Shown here: positions 16,990 to 25,308 of the stretch, one piece after another
How positions within the stretch are numbered: the stretch's first letter is position 1
How the letters are laid out: every line of letters begins with the position of its first letter
Assembly (NCBI GenBank): GCA_900471515.1
Contig: UCFC01000030.1
Coordinates: 1-64,000 of the forward strand
Source of the DNA: Hyphomicrobiales bacterium
GTDB taxonomy: Bacteria > Pseudomonadota > Alphaproteobacteria > Rhizobiales > Rhizobiaceae
Reading direction: 5' to 3'
DNA length: 64,000 bases
Position numbers and translations under genes: made by a program
The notes under the pieces: generated by a model
Seen by the model: the letters and a program-made list of their open reading frames with translations, nothing else
What the model was told of the DNA's origin: nothing
Database searches by the model: none

Positions 16990-17010
16990 CAATCGTTAAC
17001 GATTGGTTAA
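16990..17010. promoter_or_regulatory. CtrA-like box within a 16-bp perfect palindrome
   Basis: TTAA (16996-16999), 7 bp, TTAA (17007-17010) fits the alphaproteobacterial CtrA pattern TTAA-N7-TTAA. Its left half is inside CAATCGTTAACGATTG (16990-17005), a perfect 16-bp palindrome. A GANTC methylation site (GATTC, 16981-16985) is 10 bp away. It lies between two divergent starts, so either gene could be the target. Confidence 0.45.
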
Positions 17011-17069
17011 TTTTTATGTATCAATTCTTGCCCACAAGATTTAGCGGGGCGAGCAAAAGTCCAAGCCAA

Positions 17070-17088
17070 CCACATATCAATTCTGTGG
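17070..17088. promoter_or_regulatory. 19-bp dyad, copy 1
   Basis: CCACATATCAATTCTGTGG: 5-bp inverted arms CCACA/TGTGG around 9 bp. It matches the element at 21322-21340 in 18 of 19 bases. TATCAATTCT also occurs alone at 17019-17028. It ends 48 bp before the M3 peptidase ATG, a position suited to a regulator site or leader hairpin. Confidence 0.45.
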
Positions 17089-17136
17089 CGACCTTCCTAT
17101 ATTACCGATCCACTTGCCGGCATAAAGGACTCTCAT

Positions 17137-19224
17137 ATGTCTTCTCCCACTCCATTTAATCAGGCACTTGTCAACTGGAATGGCCTTCACGGCCTGCCGC
17201 GTTTCGATGCGGTCGCCGATAGCGATTTTGCCGCCGCCTTTGAAGCTGCCCTTGCCGCGCACGAACGGGAGATCGACGAGATCGCCGGCAACGGGCAAGA
17301 GCCGACATTCGAGAATACCATCGTTGCGCTCGAAATTGCGGGAGACGAGCTGTCCCGTGTTTCGGCGCTCTTCTGGAACCGGGCGGGCGCTCACACCAAC
17401 GAGGTCATTCAGGCGCTGGAGCGGGACATCTCGCCGAAGATGTCGCGGCACTATTCGAAGATCGGCATGAATGCCGATCTCTTCAAGCGCATCGACGCGC
17501 TCTGGGAGGCGCGCGAAACGCTTGGCCTGACACTGGAGCAGACGCGCGTGCTGGAGCGGCACTGGAAAGGTTTCGTCAGATCGGGCGCAAAGCTGCCGAA
17601 GGCGGAGCAGGAGAAGCTTGCGGCGATCAATGAAAAGCTTGCCGGCCTCAGCACCAGCTTCGGGCAGAATGTGCTTGCCGACGAAAAGGGCTGGTCGCTG
17701 ATCCTCTCCGCAGAAGAGGAGCTTGCCGGCATTCCCGATTTCCTGCGCGACGCCATGGCAGCGGCCGCCCGCGAACGCGGCGAGGACGGCAAATATGCGG
17801 TGACGCTTTCACGCTCGATCATCGAGCCCTTCCTGACTTTCTCCGAACGCCGGGATCTTCGCGAGCAGGCTTTCAAGGCCTGGGTGGCGCGCGGTGAAAA
17901 TGCCGGGGCTACCGATAACCGCGGCATTATCCGTGAAACGCTTGCCCTGCGTGACGAAGTGGCAAAGCTCCTCGGATACGGCAATTTCGCAGAGCTGAAG
18001 CTCGACAACACGATGGCAAAGACGCCCGAGGCCGTGAACGACCTGCTGCGCGCGGTCTGGGCCAGGGCGGTGAAGCGCGCCCGTGAGGAGGAAGCCGATA
18101 TTGCCGGATTGATTGCCGCCGAGGGCAAGAACCATGAGGTCATGCCTTGGGACTGGCGCCACTATGCGGAGAAGATCCGGGCACAGCGGTTCAGTTTCTC
18201 CGAAGCGGAGCTCAAGCCCTATCTGCAGCTCGAAAAGATTATCGCCGCCTGCTTTGACGTTGCCGGCCGGCTGTTCGGCATTCGCGCCGTCGAGAAGAAA
18301 GGCATCGCCGCCTATCACCCGGATGTGCGGGTCTTCGAGATCCGTGACCGGGACGACAAGCTGGTCGCGCTTTTCCTTGGCGATTATTTCGCCCGCAGTT
18401 CGAAGCGTTCAGGCGCCTGGATGAGCGCCTTCCAGTCGCAGCACAAGCTCGCGTTGAAGAACGGCCATCATGGCGAGTTGCCGATCATCTACAATGTCTG
18501 CAATTTCGCCAAACCCGCCGAAGGCAAGCCAGCGTTGCTTTCGCTCGACGATGCGCGCACGCTGTTCCACGAGTTCGGCCATGCGCTGCACGGCATGCTC
18601 TCCAACGTCACCTATCCCTCGGTGTCGGGAACGGCCGTCTCTCGCGATTTCGTGGAACTGCCCTCGCAGCTTTACGAACACTGGCTGACGGTTCCCGATA
18701 TCCTGAAGGAATATGCGGTGCATTTCGAGACCGGGGCGCCGATGCCGCAGGCGCTGCTCGACAAGGTGCTGGCCGCCCGCACCTTCAATTCCGGCTTCAA
18801 CACGGTGGAGTTTACCTCCTCGGCGCTGGTCGACATGGCCTTCCACACGCGTAATACGGTGGACGATCCGATGGCCGTCCAGGCCGAGGTTCTCTCCGAA
18901 ATCGGTATGCCGAAATCGATCGTCATGCGCCATGCCACGCCGCACTTCCAGCATATCTTCTCCGGCGGTTATTCGGCCGGCTACTATTCCTACATGTGGT
19001 CGGAAGTGCTCGATGCCGATGCCTTCGCCGCCTTCGAGGAAACCGGTGACGCCTTCAATGGGGAAATGGCAAGGAAGCTTCGGGAGAATATCTATTCGAC
19101 CGGCGGTTCCATCGATCCTGAAGACGCCTACAAGGCGTTCCGCGGCAAGCTGCCGAGCCCGGATGCGATGCTGGTCAAGAAGGGGCTTGCGACCTTTGAG
19201 GAATTGACAGGCAGCGACGCTTAA
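17137..19224 (+). CDS. M3 family oligopeptidase (thimet/PrlC/Dcp-like)
   Basis: 695 residues. The zinc motif HEFGH is at about 478-482 in ARTLFHEFGHALHGM, with the third ligand Glu in the FVELPSQ segment downstream. Overall length and the C-terminal YYSYMWSEVLDADAF block are typical of cytoplasmic M3 oligopeptidases, which clear short peptides. There is no signal peptide. Upstream DNA carries a CtrA-like box and a 19-bp dyad, suggesting possible cell-cycle or other regulated expression. Confidence 0.93.
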   Translation: MSSPTPFNQALVNWNGLHGLPRFDAVADSDFAAAFEAALAAHEREIDEIAGNGQEPTFENTIVALEIAGDELSRVSALFWNRAGAHTNEVIQALERDISPKMSRHYSKIGMNADLFKRIDALWEARETLGLTLEQTRVLERHWKGFVRSGAKLPKAEQEKLAAINEKLAGLSTSFGQNVLADEKGWSLILSAEEELAGIPDFLRDAMAAAARERGEDGKYAVTLSRSIIEPFLTFSERRDLREQAFKAWVARGENAGATDNRGIIRETLALRDEVAKLLGYGNFAELKLDNTMAKTPEAVNDLLRAVWARAVKRAREEEADIAGLIAAEGKNHEVMPWDWRHYAEKIRAQRFSFSEAELKPYLQLEKIIAACFDVAGRLFGIRAVEKKGIAAYHPDVRVFEIRDRDDKLVALFLGDYFARSSKRSGAWMSAFQSQHKLALKNGHHGELPIIYNVCNFAKPAEGKPALLSLDDARTLFHEFGHALHGMLSNVTYPSVSGTAVSRDFVELPSQLYEHWLTVPDILKEYAVHFETGAPMPQALLDKVLAARTFNSGFNTVEFTSSALVDMAFHTRNTVDDPMAVQAEVLSEIGMPKSIVMRHATPHFQHIFSGGYSAGYYSYMWSEVLDADAFAAFEETGDAFNGEMARKLRENIYSTGGSIDPEDAYKAFRGKLPSPDAMLVKKGLATFEELTGSDA

Positions 19225-19248
19225 GACAGTTTGATGACATGGAGCCAA

Positions 19249-19272
19249 GCGGCATGGTGGACGCCATGCCGC
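19249..19272 (+). terminator. Possible terminator hairpin after the M3 peptidase gene
   Basis: A 9-bp perfect stem GCGGCATGG (19249-19257) and CCATGCCGC (19264-19272), loop TGGACG, 25 bp past the stop. No T-tract follows, so it may be a message-stabilising hairpin rather than an intrinsic terminator. Confidence 0.4.
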
Positions 19273-19383
19273 AGCTTTCGCGTGCCACCCCCTTTCGCAA
19301 GCGCGAAAAAAACGGTAAGAGCGCGCCAAACGTAAATGGCGCGTCCACTTGGCGTAGCGCCCCAGCCTCAGAGATTATGACAT

Positions 19384-21204
19384 ATGGCACTTCGCAACAT
19401 CGCGATCATCGCGCACGTTGACCATGGCAAAACCACCCTCGTCGACGAGCTTCTGAAACAGTCCGGTTCGTTCCGCGAGAACCAGCGCGTCATGGAACGC
19501 GTCATGGACTCCAACGACATCGAAAAAGAGCGCGGCATCACCATTCTCGCCAAGGCGACCTCGATCGAGTGGAAAGACACGCGCATCAACATCGTCGACA
19601 CGCCCGGCCACGCCGACTTCGGCGGTGAAGTCGAGCGCATCCTCTCGATGGTGGATGGCGCAATCGTTCTCGTCGACGCTGCCGAAGGCCCGATGCCGCA
19701 GACCAAGTTCGTCGTCGGCAAGGCGCTGAAGGTCGGCCTGCGCCCGATCGTTGCGATCAACAAGATCGACCGTCCGGACGCACGCGCCGAAGAAGTCGTC
19801 AACGAAGTCTTCGACCTTTTTGCCGCGCTCGACGCAACCGACGAACAGCTCGACTTCCCGATCCTTTACGGCTCCGGCCGTGCCGGCTGGATGAATTTCG
19901 ACCCGGCAGGCCCGACCGATGAAGGTCTGGCACCGCTGCTCGACCTCGTCGTCAAGCACGTTCCGGCGCCGACGGTCGAAGAAGGTCCGTTCCGCATGAT
20001 CGGCACGATCCTCGAGGCCAACAACTTCCTCGGCCGCATCATTACCGGCCGTATCGCCTCCGGCTCGATCAAGCCGAACCAGGCCGTCAAGGTTCTCGGC
20101 CAGGACGGCAAGCTGATCGAACAGGGCCGTATCTCCAAGATCCTCGCCTTCCGCGGTATCGAGCGTCAGCCGATCGAAGAAGCCCATGCGGGCGACATCG
20201 TCGCGATCGCCGGCCTCTCCAAGGGTACGGTCGCCGACACGTTCTGCGATCCCTCCGTTGCCGAAGCCATGAAGGCGCAGCCGATCGATCCGCCGACCGT
20301 CACCATGTCCTTCATCGTCAACGACTCGCCGCTTGCCGGCACGGAAGGCGACAAGGTCACGAGCCGCGTCATCCGCGACCGTCTCATGAAGGAAGCCGAA
20401 GGCAACGTCGCCCTGAAGATCGAGGAAAGCGCCGACAAGGACTCGTTCTTCGTTTCCGGCCGCGGCGAACTTCAGCTGGCGGTTCTGATCGAAAACATGC
20501 GCCGCGAAGGCTTCGAGCTTGCCGTTTCGCGTCCGCGCGTCGTCATGCACAAGGACGAGGCCGGCCAGCTGCTGGAGCCGATCGAAGAAGTCCTGATCGA
20601 CGTTGACGAAGAACATTCCGGTGTCGTCGTCCAGAAGATGTCGGAGCGCAAGGCCGAGATGGTCGAGCTTCGTCCGTCGGGCGGCAACCGTGTCCGTCTC
20701 GTCTTCTACGCGCCGACCCGCGGCCTCATCGGCTACCAGTCGGAACTGCTGACCGATACGCGCGGCACGGCGATCATGAACCGTCTGTTCCACAGCTACC
20801 AGCCCTACAAGGGCGAGATCGGCGGCCGTGTGAACGGCGTGCTGCTCGCCAACGAAGCCGGCGAAGCCGTCGCCTATGCCCTGTTCAACCTGGAGGACCG
20901 CGGCCCGATGATCATCGACGCCGGCGAGAAGGTCTATATGGGCATGATCATCGGCATCCATTCGCGCGACAACGACCTCGAGGTCAACGTGCTGAAGGGC
21001 AAGAAGCTCACCAACATCCGCGCTGCCGGCAAGGATGAAGCCGTGAAGCTGACACCGCCGATCCGCATGACGCTCGAGCGCGCGCTCTCCTGGATCCAGG
21101 AGGACGAGCTGGTGGAAGTGACGCCGAAGTCCATCCGCCTGCGCAAGATGTATCTCGACGCCAACGACCGCAAGCGCTTCGAAAAGTCGAAGGCCGCCCT
21201 CTAA
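19384..21204 (+). CDS. typA: Translational GTPase TypA/BipA
   Basis: 606 residues with the full translational GTPase set: G1 AHVDHGKTT (10-18), G3 DTPGHADFGGE, G4 NKID, then beta-barrel, EF-G domain III/V-like and the BipA-specific C-terminal domain. TypA binds 70S ribosomes and aids 50S assembly and stress or low-temperature growth. It has its own strong terminator. Confidence 0.97.
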   Translation: MALRNIAIIAHVDHGKTTLVDELLKQSGSFRENQRVMERVMDSNDIEKERGITILAKATSIEWKDTRINIVDTPGHADFGGEVERILSMVDGAIVLVDAAEGPMPQTKFVVGKALKVGLRPIVAINKIDRPDARAEEVVNEVFDLFAALDATDEQLDFPILYGSGRAGWMNFDPAGPTDEGLAPLLDLVVKHVPAPTVEEGPFRMIGTILEANNFLGRIITGRIASGSIKPNQAVKVLGQDGKLIEQGRISKILAFRGIERQPIEEAHAGDIVAIAGLSKGTVADTFCDPSVAEAMKAQPIDPPTVTMSFIVNDSPLAGTEGDKVTSRVIRDRLMKEAEGNVALKIEESADKDSFFVSGRGELQLAVLIENMRREGFELAVSRPRVVMHKDEAGQLLEPIEEVLIDVDEEHSGVVVQKMSERKAEMVELRPSGGNRVRLVFYAPTRGLIGYQSELLTDTRGTAIMNRLFHSYQPYKGEIGGRVNGVLLANEAGEAVAYALFNLEDRGPMIIDAGEKVYMGMIIGIHSRDNDLEVNVLKGKKLTNIRAAGKDEAVKLTPPIRMTLERALSWIQEDELVEVTPKSIRLRKMYLDANDRKRFEKSKAAL

Positions 21205-21226
21205 GCGTCTCTCGTCATATCCTTCG

Positions 21227-21256
21227 AAAACCCCGGCCTTTGCGCCGGGGTTTTTT
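21227..21256 (+). terminator. Intrinsic terminator of typA
   Basis: AAAACCCCGGC (21227-21237) pairs over 11 bp with GCCGGGGTTTT (21244-21254); T-tract TTTTTT at 21251-21256. It starts 22 bp after the typA stop. Confidence 0.93.
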
Positions 21257-21292
21257 ATTGTGCGCTGCGTCGATTCCGGCTTGTGACAATCG

Positions 21293-21307
21293 TTAAAAAA
21301 GCGTTAA
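21293..21307. promoter_or_regulatory. CtrA-like box upstream of the GNAT gene
   Basis: TTAA (21293-21296), AAAAGCG, TTAA (21304-21307) fits TTAA-N7-TTAA. As at 16990 it is preceded by CAATCG and by a GATTC site (21272-21276). TTGTGACA just upstream could serve as a -35. Confidence 0.42.
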
Positions 21308-21321
21308 AATTTGCCTGTCGT

Positions 21322-21340
21322 CCACATATCAAGTCTGTGG
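21322..21340. promoter_or_regulatory. 19-bp dyad, copy 2
   Basis: CCACATATCAAGTCTGTGG, differing from the copy at 17070-17088 only at the twelfth base. It ends 65 bp before the GNAT ATG, on the same side and at a similar distance as copy 1. Confidence 0.45.
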
Positions 21341-21405
21341 GCAATCGATCACGATGCGCTCGCCGCATATGGTTAATTGCCTCCGGCAGGACCAGAGTAA
21401 GCGTT

Positions 21406-21912
21406 ATGAAGACGTTGTCGATCGATGTCCGGCGGGCTGAACCGCACGATGCCCGAGCCATTTCGGAAGCTCACCGGCTTTCCTGGCAGCATACTTATGC
21501 GGGTATCATTCCGCATCGCGCTCTGACCCAGATGATCGAGCGGCGCGGGGAGAACTGGTGGCGCAAAGCCACGCGCGGCCCGGCGACGCTGCTCGTTCTG
21601 GATGTGGCGGGAACCGTTGCCGGTTATGCCACCCTCGGCCTCAATCGCGCACGCGCATTGCCTCAGGAAGGCGAAATCTACGAGCTTTATCTACGCCCGG
21701 AATATCAGGGCATTGGCCTCGGCAAGCTGCTTTTCGGTGAGGCCCGCAGGCTGTTGAAGTCCCTCGGCTGCAATGGCCTGGTCGTCTGGTGCCTGGAAGA
21801 AAACGAAAATGCCGCCAGCTTTTATCGCGACCATGGCGGAATCGATTTCTGCGAAGGCATGGAAAATTTCGACCATAAGCAGATCAAAAAGATCGGCTTC
21901 ATCTGGAACTGA
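21406..21912 (+). CDS. GNAT family N-acetyltransferase
   Basis: 168 residues from the ATG at 21406; codons upstream in frame cover the regulatory region and are not protein-like. The acetyl-CoA motif appears as YLRPEYQGIGLGKLLFGEA (Q-x-x-G-x-G/A form) at about 100-118, followed by VVWCLEENENAASFYRDHGG, the typical final strand-helix. The acceptor is unknown; the layout resembles RimI-like or small-molecule acetyltransferases. Confidence 0.88.
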   Translation: MKTLSIDVRRAEPHDARAISEAHRLSWQHTYAGIIPHRALTQMIERRGENWWRKATRGPATLLVLDVAGTVAGYATLGLNRARALPQEGEIYELYLRPEYQGIGLGKLLFGEARRLLKSLGCNGLVVWCLEENENAASFYRDHGGIDFCEGMENFDHKQIKKIGFIWN

Positions 21913-22060
21913 TTGCGGACGGCGCGGTCACTGCATCTTCCATTAGAAAATATAGATATTATAGCCCCTCGCATATTAAGCATTGCTTGCGAGGTATGTT
22001 GCGTTGCGTCATGAAACCGATTAACTGGCTTCGAGCAATTCAACCTCCCGGGAGTTTCCT

Positions 22061-22597
22061 ATGCGCATCGACGCCGTTTCAATCGGTAAGAATCCACCTG
22101 AAGACGTCAACGTTATCGTCGAGGTTCCGGTCGGCGGTCATCCGATCAAGTATGAAATGGACAAGGAAGCCGGCACGCTGGTTGTTGACCGTTTCCTCTA
22201 CACGCCGATGACCTATCCGGGCAACTACGGCTTCGTTCCGCACACGCTTTCCGAAGACGGCGACCCGATCGACGTTCTCATCGCCAGCACCCGTCCGCTG
22301 GTCCCGGGCTGTGTGATCAACGTCCGCCCGATCGGCGTTCTGAAGATGGAAGACAATTCCGGCAAGGACGAGAAGATCATTGCCGTTCCCTCGCCGAAGC
22401 TGACGCTGCGCTACGAGAAGGTCAAGGATTACACCGACCTTCCGGAAATCACGCTGAAGCAGATCGAACACTTCTTCGAGCACTACAAGGATCTGGAACC
22501 CGGCAAGTGGGTGAAGATCTACGGCTGGGGCGATTCCAAGGAAGCCGGCGCGCTCATCCTGGAAGCGATCGAGCGGGCCAAGAAGGAAAAAGCCTGA
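22061..22597 (+). CDS. ppa: Inorganic pyrophosphatase
   Basis: 178 residues, family I hexameric type. The signature D-G-D-P-I-D gives Asp66, Asp68 and Asp71, metal ligands for hydrolysis of pyrophosphate to phosphate. The strong terminator expected for this gene lies not in a spacer but inside the convergent DUF167 gene (22632-22669). An imperfect hairpin (CCTCGCA 21967-21973 with TGCGAGG 21988-21994) is in the upstream region. Confidence 0.97.
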   Translation: MRIDAVSIGKNPPEDVNVIVEVPVGGHPIKYEMDKEAGTLVVDRFLYTPMTYPGNYGFVPHTLSEDGDPIDVLIASTRPLVPGCVINVRPIGVLKMEDNSGKDEKIIAVPSPKLTLRYEKVKDYTDLPEITLKQIEHFFEHYKDLEPGKWVKIYGWGDSKEAGALILEAIERAKKEKA

Positions 22598-22600
22598 TCT

Positions 22601-22912
22601 TCAGGCTGAGAGTGCTTCGAGCTTTCTGATCAAATCCTCCGGGTCGCCATCGATCCGGAGGATTTTTTTACGCGACGTGTCGCCGGAGATGAGCTCGACG
22701 GAGGATTTGGCGATGCCGAGCGACTTGGCGATGAATGCGATGAGCGCCTTGTTGGCTTTCCCCTTTTCCGGAGCGGCGGTGACGCGCGCCTTTAGCAGCA
22801 TTCCGCCTTCGCCATCGGATTCGATACCGTCGATGGCATCCCGCCCGCCGTTCGGCGTCAGCCGGACGGCGAGGCGGATATGATCGTCAAATTTCTTCCA
22901 GGGCGGGCTCAA
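22601..22912 (-). CDS. DUF167/YggU family protein
   Basis: 103 residues with the DUF167 core (RLTPNGGRDAIDG, AAPEKGKANKALIAFIAKSLGI, SGDTSRKKILRIDG). Function is unknown. It starts with TTG at 22912, overlapping the YggT stop (TTGA), so it is co-translated with yggT, a pairing common in Proteobacteria. Its last 25 codons carry on the opposite strand the ppa terminator. Confidence 0.88.
   Translation of the reverse strand: MSPPWKKFDDHIRLAVRLTPNGGRDAIDGIESDGEGGMLLKARVTAAPEKGKANKALIAFIAKSLGIAKSSVELISGDTSRKKILRIDGDPEDLIRKLEALSA
22632..22669 (+). terminator. Intrinsic terminator of ppa, embedded in the convergent DUF167 gene
   Basis: AAATCCTCCGG (22632-22642) pairs over 11 bp with CCGGAGGATTT (22655-22665) around a 12-nt loop; seven Ts follow from 22663. 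It begins 35 bp after the ppa stop and lies entirely inside the DUF167 coding sequence. Confidence 0.92.
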
Positions 22913-23199
22913 ACGACCAGCGGATAGATTGTCGTCCAGAGGAAGGAGCGCAGGAAGAAGATGATCAGCAACAGGATGATCGGCGAGATGTCGATGCCGC
23001 CGAGATTGGGCAGCAGGCGACGGATCGGGCGCAGTACAGGTTCGGTGACATTATAGAGGAACGTCCCGACCTGATTGACGAACTGGTTGCTGGAATTGAT
23101 GACGTTGAATGCATAGAGCCAGGAGAAGATAGCGCTGGCGATCAGGATCCAGGTATAAATTTGCAAAGCCAAATCAATGGTTTGAAACAGCGCAATCAT
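22909..23199 (-). CDS. YggT family membrane protein
   Basis: 96 residues from the ATG at 23199, chosen for GGAGAC upstream and because the family is about this length; the longer frame to 23274 adds non-homologous residues. Two hydrophobic segments flank the conserved TEPVLRPIRRLLPNLGGIDISP loop. YggT proteins are linked to osmotic or cell-division phenotypes; the exact role is open. First gene of a yggT-DUF167 pair. Confidence 0.88.
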   Translation of the reverse strand: MIALFQTIDLALQIYTWILIASAIFSWLYAFNVINSSNQFVNQVGTFLYNVTEPVLRPIRRLLPNLGGIDISPIILLLIIFFLRSFLWTTIYPLVV

Positions 23200-23339
23200 C
23201 GTCGTCTCCAATTCGTTGTTGACAGACATGTAGACATTGGCGACTAAACGAGCAAGTGCCGTGTGGAAGCCCACGGTGAATCATGTTTAACGGCCGCTTT
23301 TGCATGGCTTTTGGCGCCCGTTTCCTCGGAAAAAGCTTC

Positions 23340-24584
23340 ATGCCGCTTTCGTCCTCCGGAGATCGTTTTGCCGCGTTCCGGCATCCGTCCTACACCCGCT
23401 TTTTCTTCGCGCGGTTCCTGCTTTCCTTCTCGCAGCAGATCGTCAGCGTTGCGGTGGGCTGGCAAATGTATGACCAGACGGGGAGCGCCATCTATCTCGG
23501 CCTGATCGGGCTCGTGCAGTTCCTGCCGTCGCTGGTGCTGATCCTTGTCACCGGTTCGGTGGCCGATCGGCATAATCGGCGTGCCATCGCTTCGATCTGC
23601 TCGCTCGTCAGCGCGCTCTGCACGCTGGCGCTCCTGGGGATGACGATCACTGGCAGCTTTTCACCGATCCCAGTCTTCGTCGTGCTCTTGATCTTCGGTG
23701 TCGAACGCGCCTTCATGACGCCGGCGGTGCAGTCGCTTGCGCCGAACCTGGTGCCGGAAAAGGATCTCTCCAACGCGATCGCCTGGAATTCGTCGTCCTG
23801 GCAACTGGCGGCGATCACCGGCCCCGTGCTCGGCGGCCTGCTCTACGGCGTCAGCGCTTCGACGGCTTATTGGGTTGCCGTCATCTTCTCCGCGCTCGGC
23901 GCGATCCTGCTCTCTATGATCCCCAAGCCGCCGCAGAAGACGACGGGTGAGGCCAAGAGCTGGGACATGATCCTCGGCGGCTTCCGTTATATCAGGGAGG
24001 AGAAGGTGGTGCTTGGCGCCATCTCGCTCGATCTCTTCGCCGTCCTGCTGGGCGGCGCGACCGCATTGATGCCGATCTTTGCGCGCGATATCCTGACGCT
24101 CGGTCCCTGGGGCCTCGGCCTGCTGCGCTCGGCGCCGGGTGTCGGTGCCATCATCATGGCGATCTTCCTTGCAGCCTATCCGCTCAAGCACAAAGCCGGC
24201 CTATATATGTTCATCGGCGTGGCGATTTTCGGCCTGGGTACGATCGTGTTCGGGCTGTCGACCGATACCGAGGTTTCCATCGCGGCACTCGCCATCATGG
24301 GCGCTGCAGATATGATTTCCGTTTATGTCCGCGAGAGCCTGATCGCGCTCTGGACACCGGATCATCTGCGGGGACGCGTCAATGCCGTCAATACGGTCTT
24401 CGTCGGCGCGTCTAACGAGCTTGGTGAATTCCGGGCGGGTACCATGGCCTCGGTCTTCGGCGCCGTCCCGGCCGTCATCATCGGCGGCATCGGCACGCTT
24501 GCCGTGGCCGCCATCTGGGCAAGCAGTTTTCCCAAGCTCAGGAAGATCGATACTCTCGACGCGCCTATACGAGAAGCGGCGTAG
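23340..24584 (+). CDS. MFS transporter, EntS-like exporter
   Basis: 414 residues from the ATG at 23340 (GGAAAAAG upstream; 23283 is an alternative start). About twelve membrane segments with the MFS loop motif GSVADRHNRR near residue 75. The pattern, including the R-x-F-R-H-P opening and DMISVYVRESLIALWTP, matches the EntS/MFS_3 group of siderophore or drug exporters. No siderophore gene is nearby. Its 3' end overlaps the convergent amidotransferase by 20 bp. Confidence 0.87.
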   Translation: MPLSSSGDRFAAFRHPSYTRFFFARFLLSFSQQIVSVAVGWQMYDQTGSAIYLGLIGLVQFLPSLVLILVTGSVADRHNRRAIASICSLVSALCTLALLGMTITGSFSPIPVFVVLLIFGVERAFMTPAVQSLAPNLVPEKDLSNAIAWNSSSWQLAAITGPVLGGLLYGVSASTAYWVAVIFSALGAILLSMIPKPPQKTTGEAKSWDMILGGFRYIREEKVVLGAISLDLFAVLLGGATALMPIFARDILTLGPWGLGLLRSAPGVGAIIMAIFLAAYPLKHKAGLYMFIGVAIFGLGTIVFGLSTDTEVSIAALAIMGAADMISVYVRESLIALWTPDHLRGRVNAVNTVFVGASNELGEFRAGTMASVFGAVPAVIIGGIGTLAVAAIWASSFPKLRKIDTLDAPIREAA

Positions 24585-25308
24585 CCGCTGCAGTCCTGCT
24601 CTCGAAAACGATATCCAGGAAATCGTCGAGCCAGGCCTTCAGCGGCGCATCGAACAGCATGCGGCCTTCAAGGTGTTCGCGTCCCTGTTGCGCGTTCGGC
24701 AGGATGAAGCGGTGGGCGCCGTGGACGACCCAGCGGTGCATCATTGCCCGCGTCAGCTCTGCGTGGAATTGCAGACCCCAGGCATTGCCATTGTAGCGGA
24801 AAGCCTGATTGGGATAGGCGTCGCCGGATGCCAGCAGCTCGGCGCCATGCGGCAGCTCGAAACCTTCCCGGTGGAAGTGGTAGACCATTTTCGGCCAGCG
24901 CATTAAAAGCCGGCCCTTCTCGGTGGAATGCAGCGGATACCAGCCGATTTCGGTCGATCCGTCACGATTGGCCGCGACCTTGCTGCCGAGCTGGCGCGCC
25001 AGCATCTGTGCGCCGAGGCAGATGCCCAGATAGGGACGGTTTTCCTTGAGCGGCACCTCCAGCCAGTCGATCTCGGCCTTGACGAATTCATCGGGATCGT
25101 TGGCGCTCATCGGGCCGCCGAAAATCACCGCGCCGGCATGGTCGTCGAGCGTGGAGGGCAGGCTGTCGCCGAGGACCGGACGGCGGATATCGAGATCGTA
25201 GCCTTTCTGGACGAGAAGCTGGCCAACACGACCGGGGCTGGAGCGCTCCTGATGAAGAATGATGAGAATGGGGCGCCTGTCGCCCCTTACGATCCTGTCA
25301 GTCGGCAT
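24565..25308 (-). CDS. Class I glutamine amidotransferase-like protein
   Basis: 247 residues from the ATG at 25308, inside the end of the TerB gene so the two are coupled. The GATase triad is complete: Cys97 in GICLGAQ, His182 and Glu184 in LQFHAEL. Stand-alone members resemble the GuaA glutaminase half or GMP-synthase-like hydrolases, often acting on gamma-glutamyl compounds; the substrate is unknown. Confidence 0.88.
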   Translation of the reverse strand: MPTDRIVRGDRRPILIILHQERSSPGRVGQLLVQKGYDLDIRRPVLGDSLPSTLDDHAGAVIFGGPMSANDPDEFVKAEIDWLEVPLKENRPYLGICLGAQMLARQLGSKVAANRDGSTEIGWYPLHSTEKGRLLMRWPKMVYHFHREGFELPHGAELLASGDAYPNQAFRYNGNAWGLQFHAELTRAMMHRWVVHGAHRFILPNAQQGREHLEGRMLFDAPLKAWLDDFLDIVFESRTAAATPLLV

